Part shown: piece by piece, positions 21,771 to 32,068 of the stretch
How the letters are laid out: each line of letters begins with the position of its first letter
Numbering within the stretch: the stretch's first letter is position 1
Source of the DNA: Chlorophyllum brunneum
Lineage: Eukaryota; Basidiomycota; Agaricomycetes; Agaricales; Agaricaceae
DNA: 64,000 nt
Direction: 5' to 3'
Assembly: GCA_963576785.1 (NCBI GenBank)
Contig: OY756146.1
Location: 1,922,001-1,986,000, forward strand
Position numbers and translations under genes: made by a program
Notes under the pieces: model-generated
The model's database searches: none
Seen by the model: the letters and a program-made list of their open reading frames with translations, nothing else
Told to the model about the DNA's origin: nothing

Positions 21771-22078
21771 CGTACTGAAAAAAACTGCCGAGATAGGATA
21801 CCCCTCCCAGTCCGCTTTGGCATAGTTCCGGTAGTTAGTAGACATAACCCAATCTCCAGATTGAGGATGCTGACTAAGTTGGCTTAAAATAACCTCAGGA
21901 CTAATCTGGTAGCGGTATCTGCAAGGTGTAGATCTCAGACAGTTAAGCACGGGGATCTGGGCCATAAAGTATACTGAACCGGCTGCTGAGAAACGGAAAG
22001 CAACTCTGGGGTAGTGCCTGGGTGAAGTTGTGGGCCATAGCAGGTGATATACTGGGGCATACTGAAAAAACCCACTAG
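21771..22078 (+). repeat. 5S rRNA-like module bracketed by ~20-bp direct repeats
   Basis: Direct repeats near 21771-21790 and 22058-22078 (CGTACTGAAAAAAACTGCCG and a diverged partner) enclose about 270 bp. Inside, 21930-21963 (GATCTCAGACAGTTAAGCAC and onward to GGGCC) resembles the 5S rRNA region holding the pol III A box (AGTTAAGC) and intermediate element. A later TAGTGCCTGGGTGA (about 22013) resembles the 5S C-box region after a roughly 50-nt insertion. Gamma keeps the bracket better (about 18 of 20 identical). The 5S assignment is by eye and could be coincidence outside the A-box part. Confidence 0.5.
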
Positions 22079-22183
22079 TTATCAGAGAATGCTCACCTGG
22101 CTCAAGAGGACTAAATCCTACATTGGTTGGCCTGGTACAGGAAAAATAGCTAGGTTCCAGCTCAAGTTGATTCCACGTTACCA

Positions 22184-23230
22184 TTGGCTAAGGCTAGTGG
22201 TAAGAGACTCCTCAAGGGGCTCCGTAGATGGGCTAATGCAACGACAGATAACAAGTCCATTATTATCGGCACGGACGGCTCGGTCCACCCCAACCCCAAC
22301 CCGCTTGCCAGTCAGTTCACGGCGGCAGCTACTATTCGACACCTAGACGGCAGGAGCTCTATTATGAAGAGGCTCAGAGGAACTACATCGACAGACACTG
22401 AACTGGTCGCACAGTACTTAGGAATCACCAAGGTACTCGCAACTGCAGAATACGACCAGGTTGAGCACATTCATGTGTTCACTGATTCCATTGCAGTCTC
22501 TCAGCTCCTACTCAATTGTTCGCCGCACTTCTGCCAGCGACAATCCATCCTCACATTGAAGGCGCTCCTGGCTTGGTTCAACAAGTTGGACCAGCACCGC
22601 CTTTCCTTCTATCACACGCTGTCAAAGTATAAATATGGTATACAGAAAGCCACTCATGATTGGATTCAAACAGTCGCCTGGCCTAACCAGGGTAGAAATC
22701 ACTGAGTCCCTAACTCCGTGGACTACTTATGCAAGAAGTCCGCTGAACAAGCGATCCATACATGGCAGGCCATGTTCGGATTCAAGAAATACAGCGGTAG
22801 CTCCTTCCTCCACCTTCTGGTGCAAGTGAATGGAGCCTCCGCTTTACCGTCGCACATCAAGTCCGGTCCCTGGATATGAGAATGCAGTCACCAGCCTCAG
22901 CTCTTCACAAGAGCGTGTCGCGCCATCCTATGCCACACCCCGATCGGGGAGTATCGACTTCGATTTTTCCCCAACAAGGACCTATCATGCTACCACTATA
23001 ACAGTCAAATGGTACAGACTAGGTCACATATCCTCTATCGTTGCAACACCTTCGATCATCACTTTGGTGTCGACACCATCAAGACTTTTGTCAATTTCTT
23101 GTGTCAAAACCCTACCGCGTTCAGCTTCCCCCCAGAACCTGACCGCCCTCATATCCATGCCGGGTCAATACCCCTGTTACATCGTTGTCAAGTCCAAAGG
23201 AGGTTTGGGTCTGTGCCTGCGTAATTCCTT
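22184..23230 (+). pseudogene. Beta: LINE-derived RNase H and C-terminal Cys/His domain
   Basis: The frame 22184-22705 is a type I RNase H: GTDGS (Asp at residue 31), TDTELVAQYLGI (Glu 73) and FTDSIAVS (Asp 101) give the first three catalytic acids, followed by GIQKATHDW. A TGA at 22703 replaces an Arg codon of alpha and gamma. The C-terminal domain follows (GSSFLHLLVQ about 22800, PIGEYRLRFF about 22945, TRSHILYRC about 23015) and ends near 23224. The layout matches the end of Tad1-like ORF2. It is the only copy in the window that keeps this domain; L1 and the short composites have lost it. Confidence 0.82.
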
Positions 23231-24627
23231 TTCTTTCTTTTCATTTTTCTTATGCTCTCCTGGTTATGGACTTCAAATTCATTTCTCTATCTCTCCCTTC
23301 CCTGCTCGTCTACTATTTTATATATAGTTTTCATTCAAAATCCATCTCTCCTGTAGTGTCTGGGCAAATGCCCTCCCACACGCTAGTACTGTTTGTTGTT
23401 CCCCCTTTGTGATTGCAAGTAGATAGTTCCTTTCTATCAATCTCTCTCTCTCACTCCCTCTCTCTTTCCGAATTCCTCTTTTCCCTTTTTCTTGCTGACC
23501 AACGTAGGTACCAAACATCTCTCTAGTGTATGCGCTAGACGGCATCGAGTCTCGAGGGGTTAGTTTACACATAGTTCACTTTCCCTACTCTGAACAGTTT
23601 GTATGTTTTACTTTGTATGTATGTACATGCGGACTGCATTCGAGCACCGCTATATAAATTGTTGAATTAAAAAAAAAAAAAAAAAAAAATCATCGGAGAT
23701 ACCCGAATGAATGACATCATTGCCATTGGTGATACCTGGAGTGACAATGTGTTCGACAACCTCCATGCGGACATCGTCAGGTTTGCGTGTGGGACCTTTG
23801 AAGGCCATGCGTCGAAGGGCAGAAACATCTGGCTGGGAGGTTTCCTCAGTGCAGATGATAATCTTACCAAAATTTGCCCCCATCCAACCGTAGAGGTCGT
23901 TCTTTTCTTCGTCAACCACCACCTTGAGCCATCCCACTTTCATCAAGGTCTCCATTAGTTCTGTGAAGGCTCGCCCGAATGCCAGCCCCTCATCGCCGCT
24001 CATGTTGTACGTGCTACAGGCCTTGACCCATTCAGAGATCTTGCCGACCTCTCTGACAGCATCTTCGTAAAATTCTTCTGGACCATCTTCACGATCCTCT
24101 TTGTTGTTTTCTTCTTCATCTTCGACTTTGACTTTGGGCTTTAGCTCTTCTTCGACTTGCTTAGCCCAGTTCTCTCCCGAGTAGTACTGGTCTCCCTCCG
24201 GCCTTGATCATTTGGAAGCCCAATGGATGGTTTTGTCTCCTTCACCCTGGAGGGGGTTCGAGAGAGTTGGTGGTGTAGACAGCCTGCTGTTGCGGACCGA
24301 TGGGGGAACAGTGTTGCTATAGGCCTGGTCCGTGGGGACGAAAGGCCTAGTTATAGATGGTGTCCTAGGAAACAGGATGCCGGGAGGGGGCAGAGCCACA
24401 GAGGCCACAAAGATGGAGAGGGCTGGAACACGTGGTGCCACAAAGATGGAGAGGGCTGGAACACGTGGTGTGTTCCTGAAGACTTCCCCATTGCCATCAG
24501 GCATGGTCTCTCTCGGAGAGAGATTGGAATGTAATGAAGGCATGAAATATATCCAAGTACTGTAGACTTATACTGTATAGTCAACTTTTGTAAATCAATG
24601 GTGGTGGTACGAGTCAAAGAAGGGATG

Positions 24628-24895
24628 CTGTATGAACAGCTTGATGCTAATGGCAATTGTGCCATTCCCGAGATCATCAAGGCAATGACTCTTCTCTCTG
24701 GCATTCCAAATACCTGGAACATCATCACTCCCTTCTTAATGGTAAACACCCAGATTCCAGCTGTTACCTTTACTTTGGTCTGGGGTGCAATTATGAACCA
24801 TTGGTCAATGCTTAAGGTAAACCAATCAGTGAATAAATTCTCCAGTGTAAAACCACAAGGTGCACCCCCTTGCTATCAGGGACAGCAGCAGTAGC
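24628..24895 (+). pseudogene. gag: Fragment of a copia-type gag
   Basis: Open frame with LYEQLDANGNCAIPEIIKAM and LLSGIPNTWNIITPF, resembling the middle of Ty1/copia Gag proteins (UBN2-type region), stopping at TAG (24892-24894). It is not the same family as the C2 gag. It is cut on the left by the LINE L2 5' end and on the right by the B2 LTR, and about 90 codons remain. Confidence 0.5.
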
Positions 24896-26031
24896 TGTTA
24901 TGGATTTGGCTACTAAGGGCAATCAAAGAGGATGCAACCTCTAGGATATGGCCTTAATACCTATCTTAGCCAAGTAACTGGATAAGCAAACATTATCAAA
25001 CTATCATTACTCAACCAAGAAATGGGAATCCCATTTATCTTGCAGCTCTGAGTGATGAGGGTGAGTAGAAAATAAGTAGTTACACAATCTTCTATTGATT
25101 GACAGCAACTGTCAATGGAAACTCTTCTTGGGTAATCAAGAAGACTATCCCTGTAGAAGATCAAAGCTTAAGCTTTGACTTCCTAATACAGTCGGCTATT
25201 TATACTAACTACTTCTTTTCTATAAATACTACAGAGTATAGATAACGAGACTGAAACACATTTCACAATGTGAAACTGATAGATATGAAACTCAAGGTGA
25301 AACACTACTAAAGATAAATGTGAAACTGATAAAGATGAAACAGCTAAACATAGAGCAAAGTGAAACTGATGAAGGTGAAATGGATGAGTGCTTACTCATC
25401 CTCAGAGATCTCAGATGACAATGATGGAGATTCATTGGAACAGCTGCAGTCACAAGACATGCAGGGAAAAGTGGTAGAGGGCAATGATAATGACAGTGGT
25501 GATGGAAGAACTGCATCCATAGGATGATCGGAGTCGGATGATAGGGATGACATAGATACAATTGGTTCTTCAAAGAGATAGGACTCAGGTGACTTGACAA
25601 AGGCTCAAGTAGATTGCAACAGCAGATGGGGAGAATCATCACTGTCACTACTGGGTACAGTGGGTTTGTCATCTAGTGATAAGTCTCTAGGTCACATTTC
25701 TATGCAAGAGATTCCATTGGCGATTTGTTGGTGAATGAGCACTTCGAGTGCTGGACCATGAGTGTACATGTAGGGGTAGATATACTGCATAGTTTCTTCA
25801 GTAGTTGGTCATGCTTTCCAACCATTATTCCAGGTGCTGTAGAGGTTGTTCTCGATGGTGCATAAGTAGAGTCCATCAGTATCACATACATATAAGTATG
25901 GTGTGTATTTCCAGGCTAGTCGAAGTAGAGAATTGATAATGGCATCATTGGATCGTGGTGGTGTGACGAGTGGTATTGCTTCTGGAAACTTGTTGTAACC
26001 TCTGACATAGGTTTGAGGTTCAGACATAACA
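24896..26031 (-). repeat. 3' LTR of B2
   Basis: 1136 bp, element-sense start TGTTATG and end CATAACA. The ends are fixed by comparison with the 5' LTR and with the solo LTR at 53374-54511, which has a target duplication. U3 is about 860 bp and protein-coding in its first 640 bp (see ORF3). A TATAAATA lies near 25205 in antisense. Just outside U3 in element sense is the purine tract GAAGGGAATAA. Confidence 0.9.
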
Positions 26032-27513
26032 TTATTCCCTTCGTTAGTAATGAATGACATTTTGTTACATTTAATCTTAGGCGGTTGGTAGTAAGGACTG
26101 TCCTTGGGGAGTTCTTCTACTCCATATAGTTCAACAGGTCGGTATCTAATGTGATTGGCTGCTTCCAATGTCTGAGAAGGGATCCTCATAATGGCTTTTG
26201 TCCTGGTAGGGTGGTAAGGTCGAGGTGGCAGATGGTAGAGGGGGCAAGATGCTGCTTTGGGTCCTGGTGGTGGTAGTTCTGGAGCACCAGTGTCCATTGG
26301 AATGGGGAGGCCCGAGCCTAATAGTATGATAGCTTTGAGTACTTGCTCCATTTCTGGAACTGTGAACATGGCTGATGACCTCATCGAGTTGATTGTATAG
26401 TTCTTGCATGTTGGGATCCAACCATTGGGTTTGATAAGCCAGAGTGGTAATTTGGCCATATCATTGATCATAGTTGGGTCGGCTTTGTAGTACAAGTTGA
26501 GTATTTTGAGGTTGGGTGCTTTGTATGGGCTGCCTATGAACTTGTGGAGTTGGGTTAATTGTTGCTGCAGCATAGGAAATCTGGTGGGGTCTTTTGTTTT
26601 CATGGTCATAATACCAGTGACAATCTCGGATAGCCTGGTAATAGTTGAGTGGAACTGCAGGTGGTTCATGCTCATATTGAGGTGGGTCATGATATGCAGG
26701 GTAGCCTTGGACAGGCACAGGTTCGACGAGTCTATGCTCCATTTGGACATCAGTCTGAACCAAAGTTAATTGATGAGTTGGATTGCCATTGTTAGTGGCA
26801 TCATGGAAAGGAAGGCCTCGAGGGATTCTTGATGTGGGATATATGGGGCGAGGCTCTGGTGGAGGTTCTTGAGACTGGTCATTATTTCAAGTGGGTAGTT
26901 GGGGAATGTCAGGAGTTGATAAAGGGCTGCCTCGGCCGTGTGCACTAATGATTGAGCAACAGAGAAGTTGATAGGAGTGTTGGATGCATTGCAAATCCTC
27001 ACATACTCTATTGGGTAGAGTGTGGCTAGTAAGAATGTCATAGCTTTGTTGTATAGCATAGGTGTATCGACTAAGCATTCACATATTATGAAGGCAAGCA
27101 GTAAGCAAATTTCTGTATTGATTTCAATGGGCAATAGATGTGTTATCCCCTCATAGATCAGGGTGGTAATTGGATAGTCATCTTTTGATAGTGTTTCGAA
27201 GTTGTAGGCAGGTGGTGTTGCATGCAGATTCAATATCAAGTAGGGGAGGGATGGTATGCAGCTGTAATCCAATGGGCTGGATAAATTCCTCATTGTTGAG
27301 GGTGATGGAATACTTGGGCAATGAGTGGAGGATATCATCAAGGTCTGGCGATATAGGTAGTCTATTGATGATGTCAGCAGTGATTTTGGTGGTATTGATA
27401 ACAGTAGCTGTGGTGGCTGGTGCTGAGGCTGGGCAGGTATTGGAAACATTGAGAGACATGGGAAGTTCAGATATTGTGAGCTCTTTTATAGGTCTCGAGT
27501 ATATTCTTTGCAT
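25390..27513 (-). pseudogene. B-family ORF3 crossing the polypurine tract into U3
   Basis: After the chromodomain a new frame begins at 27513 (MQRIYSRPIKELTISELPMS). It shifts by one base near 27185 to a helical segment (ITHLLPIEINTEICLLLAF), then a Pro-rich part (ELPPPGPKAASCPLYHLPPR, about 26270). The frame at 26750-25809 stays open through the polypurine tract and the LTR edge at 26031; inside the LTR it reads MSEPQTYVRGYNKFPEA and DTDGLYLCTIENNLYSTWNN. TGA codons follow at 25809, about 25695 and about 25610, identically placed in all three LTR copies and plausible CGA losses. The end is Ser/Asp-rich (SSDSDDS, SSLSSDSDHPMDAV). There is no signal peptide or clear membrane helix and I do not recognise the family. 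Confidence 0.6.
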
Positions 27514-28996
27514 TTCAGAGGTTTGATGCAGGTTCCCATGAATTTTCGGAAGTGTGGTAGCTTTTCCACTTGATTAGGTATCTGAAACAATTATTTACCC
27601 TTTTATGGTGAAGAATGGCCTCGACTTTGTATTCTTCTTAATCATCAACAAGGAGAGGGAGGGGTTGAGACATATTTCATCCATAGATCATGTTTTCAAT
27701 TGTAGGAGTAAGGAGAGAGGCATGAAACTTGTTATAGATCTTCCATGTTTCAGGTAATTTTAGCTGAAACACAACAGGTGAGATCTTCTTGATGATTGTG
27801 AAAGGTCCTTCCCTTTTTTGGGTGACCTTCCTATTTGCAAATTTTATTGGTAGGTGTTTGTTTTCTAACCAAACTTTATTCCCTTCATTAAAGTTTGGTA
27901 ACCTATAATTCATGGTTTGTTTGGCCATGATTTCACGGGCATGGTTGTGTGCTTCAAGGGCTCGATGTTGAGCATCAGATAGTTTCTTGAGGCAATCCTC
28001 AGGGGCAGGGACGTTTGTTGGTTCCAGAGTAGTAGGAAATGCTTTTGGTGCATAGCCATAAAGTAGCTGGAAAGGTGACTCCTTTTGTCCAGTGTGGGGG
28101 TGGTTGATATGAGCAAATTTGTAGAGTGAAAGGAACTTTGCCCAATTGTTTGGTTGAGCTAAATAAATATAGCTTGATTTCCTGATTGATCCATTCGGTT
28201 GATCCATCAATTTGTGGGTGATAGGCTGTTGAATAGGCAGGGTTGATGTTAAGCAGCTTATAGAATTCTTGCATTGCTTTGGCGGTAAATCACAGATCTC
28301 AGTTGGAGATGATTTTGTCAGGTATGCCATATTTGGCAAAGAGGTGGTCAACCAATAGTTGTGCAATCTGTTGTGCATTGGCATTTTTGGTAGTTGGCAC
28401 TAGAATTATCCCCTTCAATAATCCATGGTCCATTATGGATAAAATACAATCATATCCTCAAGATGGGGGAAGATCATTGATAAGGTCCATTGATATCTGG
28501 GAAAATGGATGGGTCAACCTGGGTACAGGAATAGGTTGCAGTGGTGGTTTTGTTGGGTGACAGTTAATCTTGAATTGCTGGCACTTTGGACATCCAGCAA
28601 CATACTTGCAGACATAGTCCTTGATTCCTAGCCAATAGGCGTAATCCAATATCTTGGATAGGGTAGCTGCTGCTCCTGGGTGGAGGTTTGGTAAGGCATC
28701 ATAGGCATGTTCAGTGATCCAGTACTTCAATCCAGGGTCATTTGGAATGATGACTCAGTCAGTATTGTGTGGGAGATCACCATCAGGTGTCTCATCAAGA
28801 TCAGGATTGATCATATCATGATGTTGATGTACTTCATCAAGATCAGCCTCAGTGAGGAGGTGCACTATGGTACTATCAAATACAGTCACTTCCTAGTTGT
28901 TTTTGTCATCAGGAGTGTAGTCGGGTCATTGTGATAATGCATTGGCTGGGCTGTTCTTTTGGCCAGGTATATGCTTAACCTTCAGCTGAGGTTTGA

Positions 28997-29608
28997 AGCA
29001 TCAAAAGTGCTAATGACACCCTCCTTTGTGCCAAGTCTGCCCTCCAGACAGATGGGGCACACTCTGCTTATGGTGGTATTACTGTCACCACCTCTGCTGT
29101 CCCCTCCACTGATGAGATTACCCTCATTGCTGATACCGCCAAGTGGCTCCTGGATCTCAAGACCCCAGTTGCAGCTGCCCTCCCTAGGTCCAAGTCCTAT
29201 CTGAAGGTCCTGGATGTTCCCTTCAAAGCTCCTGATGCTACTCACCATATTTCAGTTGCCGAAATTACTGAGGCACTCAAGGCCTCTCACCTCCCTTTAC
29301 TCGAACTTGTGGACACCCCATGCATTATGAAGAACTCCTGCCACTCAGACTCAGCTACTGTTTGGTTTAATGTCTGGGACTCCCAGTCTGGAGCTACCAC
29401 CAAGAAACTTGCTAGCAAACATGTCTATATTACTGGCTATAAATGCCTCAACAAACTTGTGCATGCAAACCCTAGGACCCCCCAGTGTAGTCATTGCTGG
29501 AAATGGGGCCATCTGACTTCTGCCCATAGGTCCAAAGGCCTCAAGTGCCCCCGTTGTGGAGATCCCTTGACATCAATTAAGGGTTTGGGGTTCCTTGAAT
29601 TGGGATAA
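28997..29608 (+). pseudogene. LINE fragment L6: ORF1 of a different LINE subfamily
   Basis: An uninterrupted frame on the opposite strand to B2 reads KSYLKVLDVPFKAPDATHH, then SATVWFNVWDSQSG and a zinc knuckle CSHCWKWGHLTSAHR with a further CPRCG. These are typical of fungal LINE ORF1 proteins, and it aligns loosely with L1 ORF1 around FKIWDSKAGS, but the sequence is clearly another subfamily. The insert ends at about 29575; the remainder to the TAA is B-family DNA. It replaces about 33 bp of B sequence, with no poly(A) and no target duplication. Confidence 0.7.
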
Positions 29609-30583
29609 GTTTTCGTGATTGCTCTATACAATGAATTTGTATTTGGCTCCTTCCAAATGGTGGCACTATTCCTTTAAGGCTCGTATAATAGCTAGCCATT
29701 CTTGCTCTGAGCAGTGGTAGTTTTGTTCTGTCAAGTTGAATGCTCTGGAGATAAAGGCAATTGGGTGCTTTACTCCATTATCATTGCATTGGGTGAGGAC
29801 AGCTCCTGAGGCATATATGGAGGTGTCAGTTTTGATTTCAAAAGGTTTATCAGGATCTGGCACAATCAAAATAGGCTTCTCCATGAAGCATTTCTTCAGA
29901 TCTTCGAAGGTGGCTTGGTGCTCATTGGTCCAATGGAATTTAACATTCTTGGACATGAGAGAGTTTAGCAGTGTGGCATGTCATGCATAATTCTTGACAA
30001 ATCTTCTGTAGAAGTTGCAGAATCCAATAAATTTTCGCACATTGCAGGTTGTTTTGGGTACTGGCCAATTCTTGATTCCTTCGAGTTTGGCTGCATCCAT
30101 TTCAATGGATGATGGGGAGATTACAACACTGAGGTACTTGAGGCATTGTTTCTTGAATTCACATTTCTCAGGCTTGAGAAATAGATCGTGTTCACAAAGT
30201 AGTTTTAATACTTCACAGGTAAGGCATCGGAGTTCTGCTTGTGTTTTGGCATGTATGAGAATATCATTCATATATACAAGGACTCCTCCTTTATCGATCA
30301 AGGGGCAGAATATGTGGTCCATCATGGATTGGAAAGTGGCTGGGGAGTTGCACATCCCAAAGAACATCACAGTTGGCTCATATAGGCCTTTTGGTGTTCT
30401 GAATACAGCTTTTCATTCATTGCCTTTTCAGATGCGGATATTGTTGTATCCGGCACGTACATCAAGTTTGGTAAAGCAATTTGATCCTTTGAGTTTGTCG
30501 AGTAATGACGAAATGAGTGGGATTGGGTATGCATTCTTGATAGTATGACTATTGAGATATCAATAGTCTTGACATGGGCAGAG

Positions 30584-31232
30584 TTTTCCATCTTTCTTCC
30601 CTACAAAGAAGAAAGGTGAGGCCATAGGTGATTTCGATCATCGAATATAACCTTTGGCTAGGTTCTCCTTAATGAATTTATTGAGTTCATTGATCTCTTG
30701 GGATGATAGTTGATAGACAGGTCCAGCTTTTGGTTCAAAAGATTCTTTCATCCCAATCTTGTGATCCCATGGTTGAGTAGGTGGGTATTGTGAAGCAGTT
30801 TGGTCACTGAAAATATCAAGGTAGTCATGAAATCCCCTTATTTCTTAAGCTAATCCACTTGATTAACTACTCGCTCTACCTGACTCTCTCAGCAACTCGC
30901 TTAGTTCACTAACCGTTTACTTATCTACACTATTAGTAAGTCAGATCATCCATCTGCTACTGCATGTACTGTGCTGTTCAACATTTTCCATCTTTCTTCC
31001 CTACAAAAAAGAAAGGTGAGGCCATAGGTGATTTCAATTGTCAAATATATCCTTTGGCTAGGTTCTCCTCAATGAATTTATTGAGTTCATTGGTCTCTTG
31101 GGACAATAGTTGATAAGTGGGTCCAGCTTTTGGTTCAAAAGATTCTTTTATCTTGATTTTGTGATCCCATGGTCGAGTAGGTAGGTATCATGAAGCAGCT
31201 TGTTCACTGAATATATTGAGGTAGTCATGAAA
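30584..31232. repeat. 249-bp direct duplication around a 151-bp foreign spacer
   Basis: 30584-30832 and 30984-31232 are two copies of the protease-RT linker and RT N-terminus, the same length and about 11% different, almost all transitions. The spacer (30833-30983) matches no B sequence and ends GTTCAACA, reminiscent of an LTR end. The pattern fits joining of two different B copies rather than a recent tandem duplication. Confidence 0.75.
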
Positions 31233-32068
31233 GTCAGCTGGTACAATTTTCATAGGGTCAGTCTCTTTCTTCTCTCTATATTGCTAAGCAATAAACTAGG
31301 AGGCATTGGCTTTGAAGTTTATTTCTTCAAATGTAGCAGGTTCAAGATAGATGTGGTTCACTTGTTTGGCTTCATTTGTACTATCATCCATCAAGGTGAC
31401 AAGGCAGTTGAGCTGGGGATTGTCGATAAATGGGGTTCTCCATTTCATAGTTTTCCTTGACCAATCAACTTCTGGGTTGAATTGCAATAGCCAGGGCATT
31501 CCTAAGATTAGGCGTGGCATTCCTAGTCCAATGATTCTTGGTTTTAGAATCATTTGTTGTCCATCTATGGTGAGTCTAAGGACAGCATCATGGGTGGCTT
31601 GTCCTTGTCCATTGGTAGTTCCATTGGCATTAAGGATGGTGACTGGTGTGTCAAGTGGACAGGTTGGTAGGTTCCATTGTTCTACAAGAGATGGGTTGAT
31701 GTAATTTCCAGCTGCTCCTGAATCTAGGTGGGCAAGGTGTTTGGTAGTTGTATTAGGTAGGTGGACAGTAGTTGGGACATAAATAGTATTGTTCTTTGGA
31801 ACAATGTTGATGGTAGCAATTTGTTCAGTGTTGGACTTGTGAGGTGGTTTGGGTTGGGGGTAGTCATTATGTTGTAGCATTGAATAAGAAATCTGCAGCT
31901 TCTTTATAGTTTGAGATCTAGACACAGTAGCTAGTCTCTTCAGACAAAAGACTTGATTAAGTCTTCGTTGGGATGACTGTCTGCAACACTGAAGAGTTCT
32001 TCTATCTCTTCATCAGAGGTGTTTTCCATTACATTCACAATTCGGGTAGACTTGAATTGTCACTTACT

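Larger units (their letters stand above)
21341..23689 (+). mobile_element. Composite retroposon beta (long form, RNase H retained)
   Basis: A 2349-bp insertion inside L2 ORF1 in the opposite orientation to L2, with a 12-bp target duplication (TCATTGGAGATA at 21329-21340, TCATCGGAGATA at 23690-23701; the one difference is CG/TG). Order: tRNA-like head (21341-about 21430), spacer with palindromic GTCACAC/GTGTGAC repeats (about 21560-21640), 5S-like module between direct repeats (21771-22078), junction region, LINE-derived RNase H and C-terminal domain (22184-about 23230), 3' UTR and A-tract (to 23689). It has no endonuclease or reverse transcriptase, so it must be moved in trans. Confidence 0.85.
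19882..24543 (-). pseudogene. L2 ORF1, split by composite beta
   Basis: ORF1 starts at 24543 (NLSPRETMPDGNGEVFRN). The acidic N-terminal half lies at 24543-23690. The rest is at 21340-19882: a Lys/Ala-rich linker, the globular segment (DPLKLLEFASKFPEMSNEKI, about 20960) and cysteine clusters (CSNCGKDHLTTNQKC, about 20050). The 33-bp duplication repeats 11 codons in frame; the 64-bp duplication shifts the frame. It ends RQ-TAA just before the ORF2 ATG. Confidence 0.82.
18278..24627 (-). mobile_element. LINE copy L2, minus strand, 3' end missing, carrying composite beta
   Basis: Antisense LINE from its conserved 5' end (about 24627) through ORF1 and much of ORF2, interrupted by beta (21341-23689). 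ORF2 stops at 18278, where the A1 LTR begins, just after a joint that fuses HFKKSMLVI directly to AQFFP; this removes roughly 260 bp of reverse transcriptase relative to L1. ORF1 holds a 33-bp tandem duplication (about 24408-24473) and a 64-bp one (about 21093-21220). The flank past the 5' end is a copia-like gag scrap. Confidence 0.87.
27520..31925 (-). pseudogene. pol: B2 pol: protease, RT, RNase H, integrase, chromodomain (broken)
   Basis: From the right: protease frame 31925-31296 with HLDSGAAGNYI (about 31715); RT/RNase H in pieces (30370-29981 with YMNDILI, Asp to Asn; 29956-29666 with FEIKTDTSIYASGA); integrase HHCC domain 28730-28458 (GCPKCQQFK); core and C-terminal part 28384-27677 (LPETWKIYNKFHASLL); chromodomain near 27620-27540 ([19 protein letters not shown]). 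It is interrupted by L6, the 249-bp duplication, several stops and at least two frameshifts. The chromodomain would direct integration to histone-marked chromatin in this group. Confidence 0.85.

Noticed and set aside
22233..22594. The beta-only segment could be an intron spliced out in alpha and gamma
   Set aside because: The edges allow no GT-AG (or GC-AG) solution; the segment encodes an RNase H core in frame with its downstream domain, so a deletion is simpler.
24408..24473. 33-bp tandem duplication as a functional repeat domain
   Set aside because: Found only in L2, two units only, in a decayed copy; likely replication slippage.
25292..25672. Long Leu/Ser/Phe/Cys-rich antisense frame as a membrane protein
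   Set aside because: It is the shadow of the Ser/Asp-rich ORF3 tail read in another frame; the hydrophobicity follows from that composition.
25390..26031. TGA codons in B ORF3 read as a sense codon (recoding)
   Set aside because: They fit CGA-to-TGA decay; one such site is still CGA in one LTR copy, and nuclear TGA recoding is not expected in fungi.
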